A stretch of DNA of 64,000 nt, from positions 1,263,101 through 1,327,100 of the forward strand of contig NZ_OCMS01000001.1 of the NCBI RefSeq assembly GCF_900215325.1, given 5' to 3'. This document shows positions 7,362 to 16,882 of this stretch, in pieces (the first letter of the stretch is position 1; each line of letters opens with the position of its first letter). The notes beneath the pieces are model-generated. The model had not been told where the DNA came from and searched no databases. It saw only the letters and a list, made by a program, of their open reading frames with translations. A program made the translations under genes and the position numbers. The stretch is from Fibrobacter sp. UWB16. GTDB taxonomy: Bacteria > Fibrobacterota > Fibrobacteria > Fibrobacterales > Fibrobacteraceae.

Positions 7362-9617
7362 TTAAAACAGATTGTAGTCGCCGATACGGATAAAGTACCT
7401 ATAGTCCTTAAAGCGTTTTAAATCGCCGAAGGTTTCCGTATCGACAACGCGGTTAAGCCCGGCATAAACCGTGAAAGAGCGATACTTATAGCGGAGTGCC
7501 GGTTCAAAGACAAACTTATTTGGTTTCAGCTTTGCAGTCGCCTTGTCTTCGAAATCATGGACATAGGCAAACGAGAGCCAGGCTCCAAAGCCATAACGCT
7601 GGACACCGCCGTTCATGCGCAACATCGCATAGCCATGCGTGGCAAGTTCCGGATCCAGATAATCTTCGGACCACGGTGTAGCCGCCACATGCAAACGATA
7701 GCGGTCTTCCATCACGGCATTTTCAAAAGTCGTGGGGAACTTGAAATGCCCATCACGATAAGCGTCAAAACCCACTGCCGCCCCAAAAGTCACTGAAGAG
7801 TTACGAGTCGGAGCGCAGGAAATCTTTCCATCAAAAGCGTAAATGCCGTGTATCGGCCCTCTCTGATGGAAGCCATAGCCAATCAAGTTCATGCCAACAT
7901 AGGCGTTAGCCGAATAGCCATTAGACGCAAACCAAGGATTGTCATCACCCTTCAACAGAGAATACCGAATACTTTGCGTTGCCGGATTCGTTTCGTACTT
8001 GCTGACATATTTGAATAAATCTTCCTCTTCGTAGTACTGGTCACTAGGGAATGGAGGCATTTTAAAATCGCGGCTGCCAAAAAGGAACTTGACCTCGACA
8101 GACTGCATGTCATCCAACGCATATCTTGCCGACAAGAAGAGGTCATTGCGCTTTTCATACACAATCCGATTTTCGTCCAGGATGTAATCCTTTTCGAACG
8201 ATTTTAAATATTGCAGCTTCATCAAGTCATAGCCAAAGCAGAACTTCCATCGGCGGCTAATCAGGTTAGAAATTTCAAGGCGCGGGCGGAATCCGTAAGA
8301 CGCAGTACCATAAAAGCCCGCAAGTTTCAGATTTATTTCCATCTGATTTACGTAATTAAACGTCAATTCACCATAGGCGTTGGCGCCGTTTACATTAGAG
8401 CCAAAACCACCGGCCGCCACATCAAGCGTCGGATGAACGCCCACATCAATCAATAGCCCGCCATCCGGCTGCATATTGAACGAGACCGTATCGTATGGGA
8501 CCTTGGAGGCGATGGCATAAGCAAAATTTCTCGGAGCATCAAAACCCGTATCTTGAGGATTCCAGTAAGAAAGGACAGACGAATGGAGTTCCGATGACAG
8601 ACTGTCAAAAACCGGATTAAACGCAAACCAGGCTTCGGACTTTTGCTTTTCGGTGTATTCCCTACGCCCATCGACGACCGGGATAATATCGCGCAAACGA
8701 TGCTCCACCGCCGAGAACCCCGCCTGAATCATAGACTTTCGGGAAGTATCGCGGATGGAATGCGGCCTGATGAAAATGCCCTGAGCATTCAATTTCGACA
8801 AGGCGTTTTTCTTGAGCATCTGCATCTCGGGATTTCCATCAAGTTCATAACGGACGGGATCGGAGATCGCAATCAGCGAAGTCTCTTGCTGATTTTTAGA
8901 TGATGGCACAGCCAAATACGGGCAAAGTTCCCCGGACTTACCGTTCCCCGCAAGCGGAAGCGATGCGACAATATCGGCATAAGACGGATTTTCAATCACG
9001 CTATCGCAAGTGAGAAGCGTAAAAGGGATACGAAAAGAACCGCGTTGGCGATAAAGAGATTCCTCAAAGCGGAGCCGCGAAAGCGAACGTTCAATGGAGG
9101 AGGTATCAGGGACAAGCGCATGCATGCTGCGATAGACATTCCCTGCCGTATCGGCATAAAACGAGAATCTTTGGCGAAGCGACGGGATTCCATCAACGGA
9201 AACAGGCAGGCCAAATGCATCGTGCTCTGTCTTTGCATTAATAGAATTCACCCCTAAATAATCTGCAACATGCGGGTCTAGCATCAGGCGCTGGATATCG
9301 TCAATCGAGACACCTAGCGACCACAAAGCCCCCATCCAGGCGCCCCACGATGTGGCGACAATGGAATCGACAGGAATCTTGTATTCTTCCAAAGCGTACA
9401 GGACACCCAAATGATACCACGGAGAATGTTCGCCACCGCCAAGGTAAAGCACCGATTTTGCTTTTTTAGCCTGTAACGAATCAGGCACCAGCTGCATAGC
9501 ACTCAAAAGCGTTTCATCAGCGGAATGTGCCGCCTCTACAGGCGCCACATAAACAGAGGCAATAGCCGCCGTCAAAAGGAGCGTTTTTTTAAGCCAGCCG
9601 TGCGGGATTGGAAACAT
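7362..9617 (-). CDS. patatin-like protein with C-terminal beta-barrel (PlpD-like)
   Basis: A 751-residue exported protein: N-terminal signal peptide (to about residue 30), patatin-like domain (about 53-330), and a C-terminal half of alternating beta strands ending in a terminal phenylalanine (IGDYNLF), as in outer-membrane barrels. This matches type Vd (PlpD/FplA) organisation. The oxyanion loop reads LGGGEHSP and the nucleophile elbow A88-T-S90-W-G92 instead of GxSxG; a DG(G/A) catalytic aspartate motif could not be placed with confidence in the patatin domain. Activity is therefore uncertain. The start overlaps the upstream PilT-like gene by 29 nt, implying cotranscription. Confidence 0.75.
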   Translation of the reverse strand: MFPIPHGWLKKTLLLTAAIASVYVAPVEAAHSADETLLSAMQLVPDSLQAKKAKSVLYLGGGEHSPWYHLGVLYALEEYKIPVDSIVATSWGAWMGALWSLGVSIDDIQRLMLDPHVADYLGVNSINAKTEHDAFGLPVSVDGIPSLRQRFSFYADTAGNVYRSMHALVPDTSSIERSLSRLRFEESLYRQRGSFRIPFTLLTCDSVIENPSYADIVASLPLAGNGKSGELCPYLAVPSSKNQQETSLIAISDPVRYELDGNPEMQMLKKNALSKLNAQGIFIRPHSIRDTSRKSMIQAGFSAVEHRLRDIIPVVDGRREYTEKQKSEAWFAFNPVFDSLSSELHSSVLSYWNPQDTGFDAPRNFAYAIASKVPYDTVSFNMQPDGGLLIDVGVHPTLDVAAGGFGSNVNGANAYGELTFNYVNQMEINLKLAGFYGTASYGFRPRLEISNLISRRWKFCFGYDLMKLQYLKSFEKDYILDENRIVYEKRNDLFLSARYALDDMQSVEVKFLFGSRDFKMPPFPSDQYYEEEDLFKYVSKYETNPATQSIRYSLLKGDDNPWFASNGYSANAYVGMNLIGYGFHQRGPIHGIYAFDGKISCAPTRNSSVTFGAAVGFDAYRDGHFKFPTTFENAVMEDRYRLHVAATPWSEDYLDPELATHGYAMLRMNGGVQRYGFGAWLSFAYVHDFEDKATAKLKPNKFVFEPALRYKYRSFTVYAGLNRVVDTETFGDLKRFKDYRYFIRIGDYNLF

Positions 9618-10596
9618 ACCGACCTGCCTCTGCAGCAGTCACATAATTCGAGCGAACAAGTTCGGCCAAGCAATCATCCATCAAGAGCATGCCTTCGGAT
9701 GCGGAGGACGCCATCACGGATGGGAGTTTGAATTGTTCGCCATTGCGAATGTGAGCTGCCACGTTTTGCGTGTTAAAAAGGATTTCCCAGGCCGAAACTG
9801 CGCCACCGCCTTCAGCTGCGGAAGGCAAAAGCCTTTGCACAACGACAGCCTTGAGTGCGGCCGCAAGCATCGTACGGACAAGGTCGCGATTTTCGGGAGT
9901 AGCTGCAGAAAGGAGAGCATCGACAACGCCAACGGCGTTACCCGCAGTCACGTTCATGACCACTAGAGCGCCCGATTCTGCGGCTCGCAAAATGGAAATC
10001 AATGACAAGCCGTCAAAATCGCCAAGCCAGAAAAGATCTGTTCCGCTGCGAAGGCCTTGTTCCAGCTTTTCTGAGGTCGAACCAACCGTATTCACAAGCT
10101 TTAAGCTTTCGCCCGTTTTCACAGGCAGTTCATGACTTTCGTCCAAATCGCAGAACCGCAAAATGCCAGAACTGCACAAAGCCGAAACATAAGACGTCGC
10201 CGAGACCGTTTTTCCAGAGCACGCTGGCCCTGCAAAAATCACGAGACCGGAACTAAGACCAAGCAGGCTATCGAGAGCCGCAGGCGCGCCAAGCGCTGTA
10301 AATTCCGGGCATTCGGCCATGAGCGGGCGGAAAATTGCCGCATTGCCAAGCGCTTCGCGGAAGTACTTTACGCGCCACTTGGAGTTCACCCAAGGCCCAC
10401 CGACAAACGTTCCCGATTCGCCATCGAGAGCGCCCAAAAATTCAAGCAAAGAACCAAACGGGAGTGCAGAAGATTCAGGGACCGCACAGACGCGACCCGC
10501 AAAGCGGACCGCCGAAGGAGCGCCCTCAGTCACAATCAATTCGCTTGCCCCGATGTTCAAGGCGTATTCCAAAAGAGATTCAATTTCTGATGCCAT
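9589..10596 (-). CDS. PilT/GspE-like ATPase with eroded motifs
   Basis: With the ATG at 10596 the protein has 335 residues and resembles PilT retraction ATPases: an N-terminal PAS-like domain, then Walker A as GPACSGKT (residues 123-130). The acidic box is present (FCDLDESHE), but the Walker B segment reads LFWLGDFDG instead of the usual VLIGEMRD, and the histidine box is not recognisable. The frame extends upstream, but MASEIESLLEYAL matches a PilT start. It lies 11 nt after the next PilT-like gene. It may be a structural or regulatory paralogue of the intact PilT at 50757-51824. Confidence 0.7.
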   Translation of the reverse strand: MASEIESLLEYALNIGASELIVTEGAPSAVRFAGRVCAVPESSALPFGSLLEFLGALDGESGTFVGGPWVNSKWRVKYFREALGNAAIFRPLMAECPEFTALGAPAALDSLLGLSSGLVIFAGPACSGKTVSATSYVSALCSSGILRFCDLDESHELPVKTGESLKLVNTVGSTSEKLEQGLRSGTDLFWLGDFDGLSLISILRAAESGALVVMNVTAGNAVGVVDALLSAATPENRDLVRTMLAAALKAVVVQRLLPSAAEGGGAVSAWEILFNTQNVAAHIRNGEQFKLPSVMASSASEGMLLMDDCLAELVRSNYVTAAEAGRYVSNPARLA

Positions 10597-10607
10597 GATG
10601 AACCTCG

Positions 10608-12254
10608 CTAAACCTTGCGGTAAGACGCAAAACGGCGGCTGTCGTTTGCACGTTTCCAGGCTTCGTTGCCTTCGATGTAACCGGATTCTACGCACATCTG
10701 CAAAGAATCGTCGAGCGTAATGCCTTGGTCTTTCTGGTTGCTAATCGCAGAGAGGATCTGCGACACATCGCATTTGCGGATCATGCCCGCAATCGTCGAC
10801 GTGACTTTCATCGCTTCGGTGGCAAGCACAAGTCCCTGGTTTTGCACTGCAGGAATCAAGTGCTGCACGATAACGCCCTTGAGTTGTTCAGCAAGTGAGC
10901 ATGCAAAGGCGCTGCGGTTCTCGCTCGGCACAGACATGAGGAGGCGCGAAAGAAGCGCGTTGATATTGTTACCGCTCGCGACAGCAAATACGAGAGCGCC
11001 CGCGTTCGAAGCCTGCATGAGCAGAGAAAGTTCTTCCATCGTTTCGAGATGGTCAAAGAGAATCACGTCGGCGCCGGTGCGAATGGCAAGTTCGATGCCA
11101 GCGGCACCGGAGCGCACATGCAAGCCCACTTCACGTTGGGCGATGGAACCGTTCGGATTCTGGAGCAAGCGTTCAATCGGCTTTTCGACCGTCTGGATGA
11201 ACACCTGGCGATTCGCAGCAATGCATTCGGCAAAGGCGGTCATCGTCGTGGAGCGGCCGCTCGACGACGGGCCCGCAATGAGCACAAGCCCGCTATTGAG
11301 CGTCGCAAACTGCATGCTGAATTCGGGCAAGTAAAGATTCTCGAGCGCCACCGATTCCATCGGAATGATGCGGATGGAAATGCTCGGCGTGACGTCGTTC
11401 CACGTCACGGAAATGCGGGCACGACCAACACCGGGGAGGGCAAAAGTCTTACTGAAATTGCGACCGATTACAATCTTGTAGCCGTCCGCAAAACCTTCGG
11501 CAGCTTCGGCCAGGCGGTCCATCAAATGCGTTTTTTCGAGCACCTTTTCGGATGCGATAAAGAGCTTGCCGGACTGGCGCATGGTTATCTGGCGGTCGGC
11601 GTAGAGATAAACGTCCGTGACGTTAAACTTGCGAGCGTAAGCGATGATTTTTGCAAGCGGCGTAATCGGATGCAAGACATCGGGAGCTTCGACAGCTTCG
11701 CCTTCGCCGGTTGCAACGGCGAACTGCGACGGAAGTTCTTCGGTCGCAGTTTCTTCGGCGGGCGTTTCGCTTTCGACCGGAACTTGCACGCTCGCCATGC
11801 TCGTAGTTTCGAGACCTTCGACTTTTTCGATAACGACCGTCGAAGATGAGGCTTCGCCGTAAAGGCTGCTGTTGCCTTCAATTTTTATGGCAGGTTCTTC
11901 CGCCGGCTGCGGAGCAGGCGCGGCAGAAACTGCTGGAGCAGGCTGCACAGGGGGTGCAGAATGCGCCGGAGACGAAGGTTGCGCTGGCGTTGATGCGGAA
12001 TGCGCGGGAGCTGCGGCAGACGCAGGTGCCGCGGGCTTTTCTGCAGGTTTTGCAGCGGGCTTCGCGTTTTTCGCTTCGAGGTTCTTCACAAACGCGAGAA
12101 CCTTATCGTACATGGACTGTTTCAAGATTCCCGCACGAACAAGAACCTGACCGATATCCATCGAGTCGGAGATTTCGCCCCAGTGGGCCTTGACCTGGTC
12201 CTCGGACACAACCTTGTTGTGCACAAGGACCTTTGCCATGTACTGATTTCTCAT
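10608..12254 (-). CDS. PilT/GspE-like protein, Walker A lysine replaced by arginine
   Basis: A 548-residue protein. Residues 1-62 form an MshEN-like N-terminal domain (LVHNKVVSEDQV, IGQVLVRAGIL), 63-190 an Ala/Pro-rich then acidic linker, and 195-548 a PilT-like core. The P-loop is GPSSSGRST (328-336), with arginine at 334 where lysine normally binds phosphate, and the Walker B region is DVILFDHLE rather than VLIGEMRD. ATP hydrolysis is doubtful. GGAGG lies just upstream of the ATG, and the start overlaps the ABC permease stop by 4 nt, so it belongs to the transporter operon. Confidence 0.7.
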   Translation of the reverse strand: MRNQYMAKVLVHNKVVSEDQVKAHWGEISDSMDIGQVLVRAGILKQSMYDKVLAFVKNLEAKNAKPAAKPAEKPAAPASAAAPAHSASTPAQPSSPAHSAPPVQPAPAVSAAPAPQPAEEPAIKIEGNSSLYGEASSSTVVIEKVEGLETTSMASVQVPVESETPAEETATEELPSQFAVATGEGEAVEAPDVLHPITPLAKIIAYARKFNVTDVYLYADRQITMRQSGKLFIASEKVLEKTHLMDRLAEAAEGFADGYKIVIGRNFSKTFALPGVGRARISVTWNDVTPSISIRIIPMESVALENLYLPEFSMQFATLNSGLVLIAGPSSSGRSTTMTAFAECIAANRQVFIQTVEKPIERLLQNPNGSIAQREVGLHVRSGAAGIELAIRTGADVILFDHLETMEELSLLMQASNAGALVFAVASGNNINALLSRLLMSVPSENRSAFACSLAEQLKGVIVQHLIPAVQNQGLVLATEAMKVTSTIAGMIRKCDVSQILSAISNQKDQGITLDDSLQMCVESGYIEGNEAWKRANDSRRFASYRKV

Positions 12255-13060
12255 AGGAAATCCCTCCGGCTAAACCACCAACTTGCGATGGCTAAGAACA
12301 CGCCGATGTAACCGAGTGCATAAACGCTGTTCCAGAACACATACATGTCCGGGAGCGCAACCCCATGCACCACATAGTTCGTCACGTTAAAACGATAAAG
12401 TCCTGGGAATACGGCGTGAATCACGACCGCCGCCTTTTCAAGAATTGCAGAAGATGCTCCCTGCAGTTCGCCCATGCGGCTTGCAAACTTGACCTGTTCC
12501 ATAAGCTGGTCGCTCAAGTGGCCCGCAAAATAAACGCCAAGCGTAAAGAGCGCCGAGAGCACCGTGCTACTGAAACTGCTGAACAGGAGTGCAACCGCAA
12601 TCACAACCGCCATCTCACAGAAGATGAGGTAGATTGCCGTCAAGAGGCTAAGCGTCGGGCTAGAATTTGTAACCCACAGAATCGCATAATAGATTCCCGT
12701 GAGGAGCACGAGATGCACTGCGACAACCGCCAAAAGCCCAAAGTACTTGCCCACGATAAACGCTGCACGGCTAATGGGTTTTGACAAAAGCGTGAGCACC
12801 GTACGGCGCTGGATTTCCTTTTGCACAAGGCTAATGCCCACGAAGATGGAAATCAAAAGGCCCGAAAGGCTCATCACCGAAAGCGTCGTGGACTTGATGA
12901 CATAAGCGCGATCAAACACCGACCACTCGCCAAGCACAATGCTAAAAAGCGTAAGTGCAATCGCCAAAAAGCCAATGTTATAAAGAATCTTGTCGCGAAT
13001 GGATTCGCGGAACGTATTGAGGGCAATAATGCCGATATGCTTAAGCGTCTGCACGGGCAA
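12251..13060 (-). CDS. ABC transporter permease
   Basis: A 269-residue membrane protein with six hydrophobic segments and the ABC-2 type cytoplasmic loop (SLVQKEIQRRTVLTLLSKPI) followed by FIVGKYFG. The segment IALNTFRESIRDKILYNIG is typical of the NosY/GldF-like subclass. It overlaps the ATPase gene by 20 nt and the PilT-like gene by 4 nt. The substrate is unknown; linkage to PilT-like proteins and an outer-membrane patatin hints at envelope or surface assembly. Confidence 0.85.
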   Translation of the reverse strand: MPVQTLKHIGIIALNTFRESIRDKILYNIGFLAIALTLFSIVLGEWSVFDRAYVIKSTTLSVMSLSGLLISIFVGISLVQKEIQRRTVLTLLSKPISRAAFIVGKYFGLLAVVAVHLVLLTGIYYAILWVTNSSPTLSLLTAIYLIFCEMAVVIAVALLFSSFSSTVLSALFTLGVYFAGHLSDQLMEQVKFASRMGELQGASSAILEKAAVVIHAVFPGLYRFNVTNYVVHGVALPDMYVFWNSVYALGYIGVFLAIASWWFSRRDFL

Positions 13061-13964
13061 TTTCCTCCGTCAAAATATCTTCGAGACTCGGACGCTTGTG
13101 GTCCATCTTTTCTACGGCAATCCCGTTCGAGAGGCAGAAACCGAGCAAACGGTCACGGGCGACATCGTCAGCGCAGATGTATTCTTGCGGGTGACCGGTA
13201 AGCGTTACACCGCGCGGCAAGTCCGCTTCCAAAATTGCCTGACGCGTACGCACATGGTATTCCACGCCGCAGGATTCCGTGATTTCATCGACGGTCCCTT
13301 CGCGGACAATCTTGCCATCGACAATCATCGCCACGCGGTGGCTGATGCTTTCCACGTCGCTCAATAAATGGCTCGAATAGAAAATCGTCACGCCATCGCG
13401 GTTGAGCTGCTGGATAGCCTCGCGCACGTCGCGGCGACCCATCGGGTCCAGGCCGCTCATCGGTTCGTCAAGAATCAAAAGCTTCGGCTTGCCAAGAATC
13501 GCCTGGGCAATCCCCACGCGCTGCATCATGCCCTTGGAATACGAACGCAAGCGGCGGTCGATCCAGTCCTTGTTCGCGTGCAAAAGTTCAAGAGCCCAGC
13601 CAATGCGAGACTCGAGTTCGGCCCCCTTGAGGCCCACGAGCTTTCCGTAAAAGCGCAAAAGTTCACGGCCCGAGAGGTAATCGTAAAAATACGGCTGTTC
13701 CGGAGAATAACCGATGTACTGGCGACTCTTCACATCGCGCGGGCTGATGCCGTTCACAAGCACCTTGCCCGAATCAAAATTCAAAAGCCCCGTCAAAACC
13801 TTAATCGTTGTAGACTTGCCAGCGCCGTTAGGCCCAATAAATCCATACACCTTGCCCGCTTCGACTTTGAAGCTCACGTCCTTGAGCGCAAGCTTCGGCT
13901 TCATCGTAAAGCCACTGCGGTACGTCTTGTGCAGGTGCTCAATTTCAATCATCAAATCGCTCAT
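13041..13964 (-). CDS. ABC transporter ATP-binding protein
   Basis: A 307-residue ATPase with Walker A GPNGAGKS, signature YSKGMMQR, Walker B LLILDEPMSGLDP and the H-loop SSHLL. It pairs with the overlapping permease. A GTG four codons upstream (13976) overlaps the preceding gene's stop codon and is an alternative start; neither start has a clear Shine-Dalgarno, so translational coupling is likely. The C-terminal 90 residues past the H-loop are typical of ABC-2 exporters of the GldA/NosF type. Confidence 0.9.
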   Translation of the reverse strand: MSDLMIEIEHLHKTYRSGFTMKPKLALKDVSFKVEAGKVYGFIGPNGAGKSTTIKVLTGLLNFDSGKVLVNGISPRDVKSRQYIGYSPEQPYFYDYLSGRELLRFYGKLVGLKGAELESRIGWALELLHANKDWIDRRLRSYSKGMMQRVGIAQAILGKPKLLILDEPMSGLDPMGRRDVREAIQQLNRDGVTIFYSSHLLSDVESISHRVAMIVDGKIVREGTVDEITESCGVEYHVRTRQAILEADLPRGVTLTGHPQEYICADDVARDRLLGFCLSNGIAVEKMDHKRPSLEDILTEEIARADA

Positions 13965-13972
13965 ACACGCAA

Positions 13973-14290
13973 TCACTTGTTAGAATTTTCGTCGGAATCG
14001 CTAGCCGCATCTTCGCTAGACTCATTATCAGAATCGCCGAGGCCTGCCGCCTTATAGGATTCTTCAATTTCTCGACGGCGGCGGTCTGCCTTTTCCTTTT
14101 TATTGACAAAAAAGTAAATGACGGCACCGATCAAATACACGATAATGCCCGAATAGAAAATCGGGTTGATAGATCTGCCCTCAAGACCGGGGAAAACGTT
14201 CAAAATAATTTCGTGGCCAAAAAGCGAAAGCAGCACCAAGATAAAACCGAGCGCCCTAAGCACGTGAGTGACAATCACAATTTTTTGCAT
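13973..14290 (-). CDS. small two-helix membrane protein, first gene of ABC operon
   Basis: A 105-residue protein with two membrane helices (about 6-24 and 45-62), a basic stretch (KKEKADRRRREIEE), and an acidic Ser/Asp/Glu-rich tail. GAGG precedes the ATG. It is directly upstream of, and overlapping, the ABC ATPase gene. No family recognised. It may be an accessory subunit of the transporter, inferred only from position. Confidence 0.7.
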   Translation of the reverse strand: MQKIVIVTHVLRALGFILVLLSLFGHEIILNVFPGLEGRSINPIFYSGIIVYLIGAVIYFFVNKKEKADRRRREIEESYKAAGLGDSDNESSEDAASDSDENSNK

Positions 14291-14411
14291 CGTAAACCTC
14301 TAAACGATGCCGTACAACCCGCACGGCATTCACATTTTGAATATATGTATTTATAGATGAAAAAGGCGAGCGAAATCGCGAATATCGTGCGATTTTAAGC
14401 GAAATACACGC

Positions 14412-14449
14412 AAAAAAGGCCTTGCGACGGGATGCCACAGGGCCTTCTT
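14412..14449 (-). terminator. Rho-independent terminator
   Basis: On the minus strand AAGGCC ... GGCCTTTTTTG follows the short FISUMP lipoprotein gene (stop at 14501). Confidence 0.55.
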
Positions 14450-14500
14450 GTTATGATTCAGCTAAGAGGATTGTGTTTTAGCGCATTGCGGGCGCTGTAG

Positions 14501-15025
14501 TTATTTCGCCTTGACGCAACGGACGGAGGCGGCGATGGTCTTGTTGTAATGTTCATACGTTACTTTGTCCTGTACGCGGACCATCACAGCGCGGGATTCG
14601 TCGAATGCATCAGCAGTCCAGAAGCTTGCGCTCACGTTTTCGTCAGCGAACTTGCCATCGTAATAGCGGAAGCCATCCTTACCAATGTTGAGAGCCTTGA
14701 GATCGGCCTTTTCAAAGTCTGCCTGTTTTGGGAGTTCCCAGCCTGTGGGGCATGCGTCATTAGCGGATTTCCAATCGTAGAGGCGGCCATACTTTTTGCA
14801 GTTGTCGAGGTTATTGCCGTAGCAGTAACTGGAATCAAAATTCAGAAGGTTGGCGTTTTCAGCCATCCACACGCGGCCACCCGTTTCGACGGTGGAATAG
14901 GTCTGGCCTTGGCATTTGAGCGTCTTGGCGGATTCATCGTAGTGGCAGTTTTCAACTTTTTCGCATGCAGTAAATGCAATTGCGGTTACAAAAAGAGCCA
15001 ATACGGCAACGAACTTGAACTTCAT
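14501..15025 (-). CDS. short FISUMP-domain lipoprotein
   Basis: A 174-residue lipoprotein: signal peptide with lipobox FTAC (Cys21), a short Cys-containing linker, then one FISUMP domain occupying most of the protein (VWMAENANL, YGRLYDW, CPTGWELP, FWTAD, ASVRCVK). The ATG at 15025 is preceded by AAGGAG; a longer frame begins at 15094 but would bury the signal peptide. FISUMP domains are a lineage-specific, probably surface-exposed fold without proven function. This is the shortest family member in the window. Confidence 0.85.
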   Translation of the reverse strand: MKFKFVAVLALFVTAIAFTACEKVENCHYDESAKTLKCQGQTYSTVETGGRVWMAENANLLNFDSSYCYGNNLDNCKKYGRLYDWKSANDACPTGWELPKQADFEKADLKALNIGKDGFRYYDGKFADENVSASFWTADAFDESRAVMVRVQDKVTYEHYNKTIAASVRCVKAK

Positions 15026-15207
15026 ATGTTCAATCTCCTTAAGATTGTTTTGGGCACCTCCATTTCTAGAGGCTGCCATTAATGATTTTTTCAAGAGCTC
15101 TTTTTTTCGGGCACAAATGTAGATGGAATTAGCCGTTTTGACTAATACTTTCTTTCAATAAGATTCATAATTTTTATTGATGAATTAAGAAAATTCTATA
15201 AGACAAT

Positions 15208-16569
15208 TTAAATCGTTTGGGATGTACTAAGGATTTCCCAATAGCCTTCCTTTTTTCCATTTCGTCGCGCAATAACATTGGCTTTCTTCATCTTGTTGAT
15301 ATGATAACGAATCCCATCAATTGTGATATTGCCAATAATTTCAGCCAATTCTTTATTTGTTACAGAAGGCCGCTCTCTGATAATTTCAAGAATCTGACGT
15401 GTTTTGTTATCGGTAGTCTTATCGGTAGTCTTATCGGTAGTCTTATCGGTAGTTCTCCGCGCGAAAACACTAACTTTTAGCCCACTCCCTACAATTTCGA
15501 ATTTTGGAACACTAAGTCCAGCAGCACGGAACAATTCGATCACACGCGTAACACCCGATCCATACTTTTCAATTTCGCCTAACTGATGAAAATGATTGGC
15601 TATAGCCTTGTTGCGAAGAGTTGAAAGATACTGATTATTCAATAAATCTTCAACATTCATACCATCCAACAATCGACCAGGATTAAAAAATTCAATATGA
15701 TCTGAAAACACCTTAACACATGATTCAGAAGGAGATCGATAATCTCGATGCACTACCATATTTAAAATCAGTTCACGTAGCGCATCTAAGGGATAATCCC
15801 AAACCAAATCATTTTCTGGCTTACCCGTAATCACAACAGCGCAATTTATATGTTTCTTAACAAAATTGAAAATTCGCTCAACCTGACTTACCAAATCGCC
15901 CTGCGCTTCATCTCGATCCTTAATAACCGTCGGAGTCTGAAAGAATCCCATTTGGACAGCAGTATTCATATGCCACTCTTTGGCGAAAAGCATCTCAGCC
16001 GCAAAGGTTAATTTACCGTTCCTTAACAATCGATTCTTTCGTAAAAAATCTAGAGGATCTTGAGAAACGTGATATCCACGTTGATTTATCCGTTGAATAC
16101 TCTGTTCTACTTTTTCAAGCGAAATATCATTTAAAGAACTAGAATCATCCAATACATAATCCCAACTTGAATTTTGCGTCTGAAGCATGCAATCACCTAT
16201 TTCCGCAGGAGTCATAATATGATTGCTGTTTTTATGACGCATAAAGCAACGCCCCTGAACTGCCACTGGTTTTACAGCACTTTCTCGAACAACTATAGCT
16301 ATTAGATTTTTCCCTTTATATTTAAAGGACTCCACATCAGGAACTTGCACCGGCTCTGTTTTGCTTTTTATTTCATTAATCCATTGTTGCAAACTTTCTG
16401 CACCTAATTGTAAGCCATGAACTTTTTCACTCGATTTAAGCCCAATAATTATGGATCCACCATGCTTATTCGCAAACGCACATACGGATTCTATAACCTC
16501 TTGGTTAAAAGAAGACTTAAATTCTATTTTTTCATTTTCTCCTAACGTTATCAGCTCCTCAAAGTTCAC
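15208..16569 (-). CDS. AlbA_2 / RecG-like ATP-binding regulator with winged helix
   Basis: A 453-residue protein starting at GTG, with GAGGTG 7 nt upstream. Residues 5-120 form a Schlafen AlbA_2 domain (NEKIEFKSS, CAFANKHGGSIIIG); 245-320 resemble the HATPase_c_4 region of RecG-like regulators (RELILNMVVHRDYRSP, FFNPGRL); 395-450 form a winged helix (TNKELAEIIG, YHINKMKKANVI). The linker is four TDKT units. Such proteins are usually transcription regulators, sometimes in mobile or defence loci. The gene is more AT-rich than its neighbours, which hints at transfer. Confidence 0.82.
   Translation of the reverse strand: MNFEELITLGENEKIEFKSSFNQEVIESVCAFANKHGGSIIIGLKSSEKVHGLQLGAESLQQWINEIKSKTEPVQVPDVESFKYKGKNLIAIVVRESAVKPVAVQGRCFMRHKNSNHIMTPAEIGDCMLQTQNSSWDYVLDDSSSLNDISLEKVEQSIQRINQRGYHVSQDPLDFLRKNRLLRNGKLTFAAEMLFAKEWHMNTAVQMGFFQTPTVIKDRDEAQGDLVSQVERIFNFVKKHINCAVVITGKPENDLVWDYPLDALRELILNMVVHRDYRSPSESCVKVFSDHIEFFNPGRLLDGMNVEDLLNNQYLSTLRNKAIANHFHQLGEIEKYGSGVTRVIELFRAAGLSVPKFEIVGSGLKVSVFARRTTDKTTDKTTDKTTDNKTRQILEIIRERPSVTNKELAEIIGNITIDGIRYHINKMKKANVIARRNGKKEGYWEILSTSQTI
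15407..15454. repeat. 12-bp tandem repeat, four copies
   Basis: Four consecutive copies of TTATCGGTAGTC (last copy ending T) lie inside the AlbA_2 gene and encode the TDKT linker. The unit is a multiple of three, so copy-number change alters linker length without shifting the frame. Confidence 0.9.
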
Positions 16570-16882
16570 TTAAAGCACCTCATTTTTTTCCAAACAGCCT
16601 GCCGTTGTCATCAATATAATAAAAGCATTTGCAACACAGCAAGAGGCCGCAAATACCGATTTTGCGAAATAAACTTCCTAATTAGAGTAGATAATTATTT
16701 TCTTTTTCGAAAAGAACACTTTCATCACTAAAAAAATATGGTATATTTATTTTGACGTTAAGTTTTTTTTCACAAAAGAAATTTAACGGTTATAGCAGAT
16801 ACCTTTTGCTGAAGGAATTCTTTAAGCGCATTAAGAAGGAGCGTTATAGGAAAACCCCAAATTGTATTTGCAAATAGATTTT

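Noticed and set aside
15407..15454. Phase-variable on/off switch in the AlbA_2 gene
   Set aside because: The repeat unit is 12 bp, so copy-number changes keep the reading frame.
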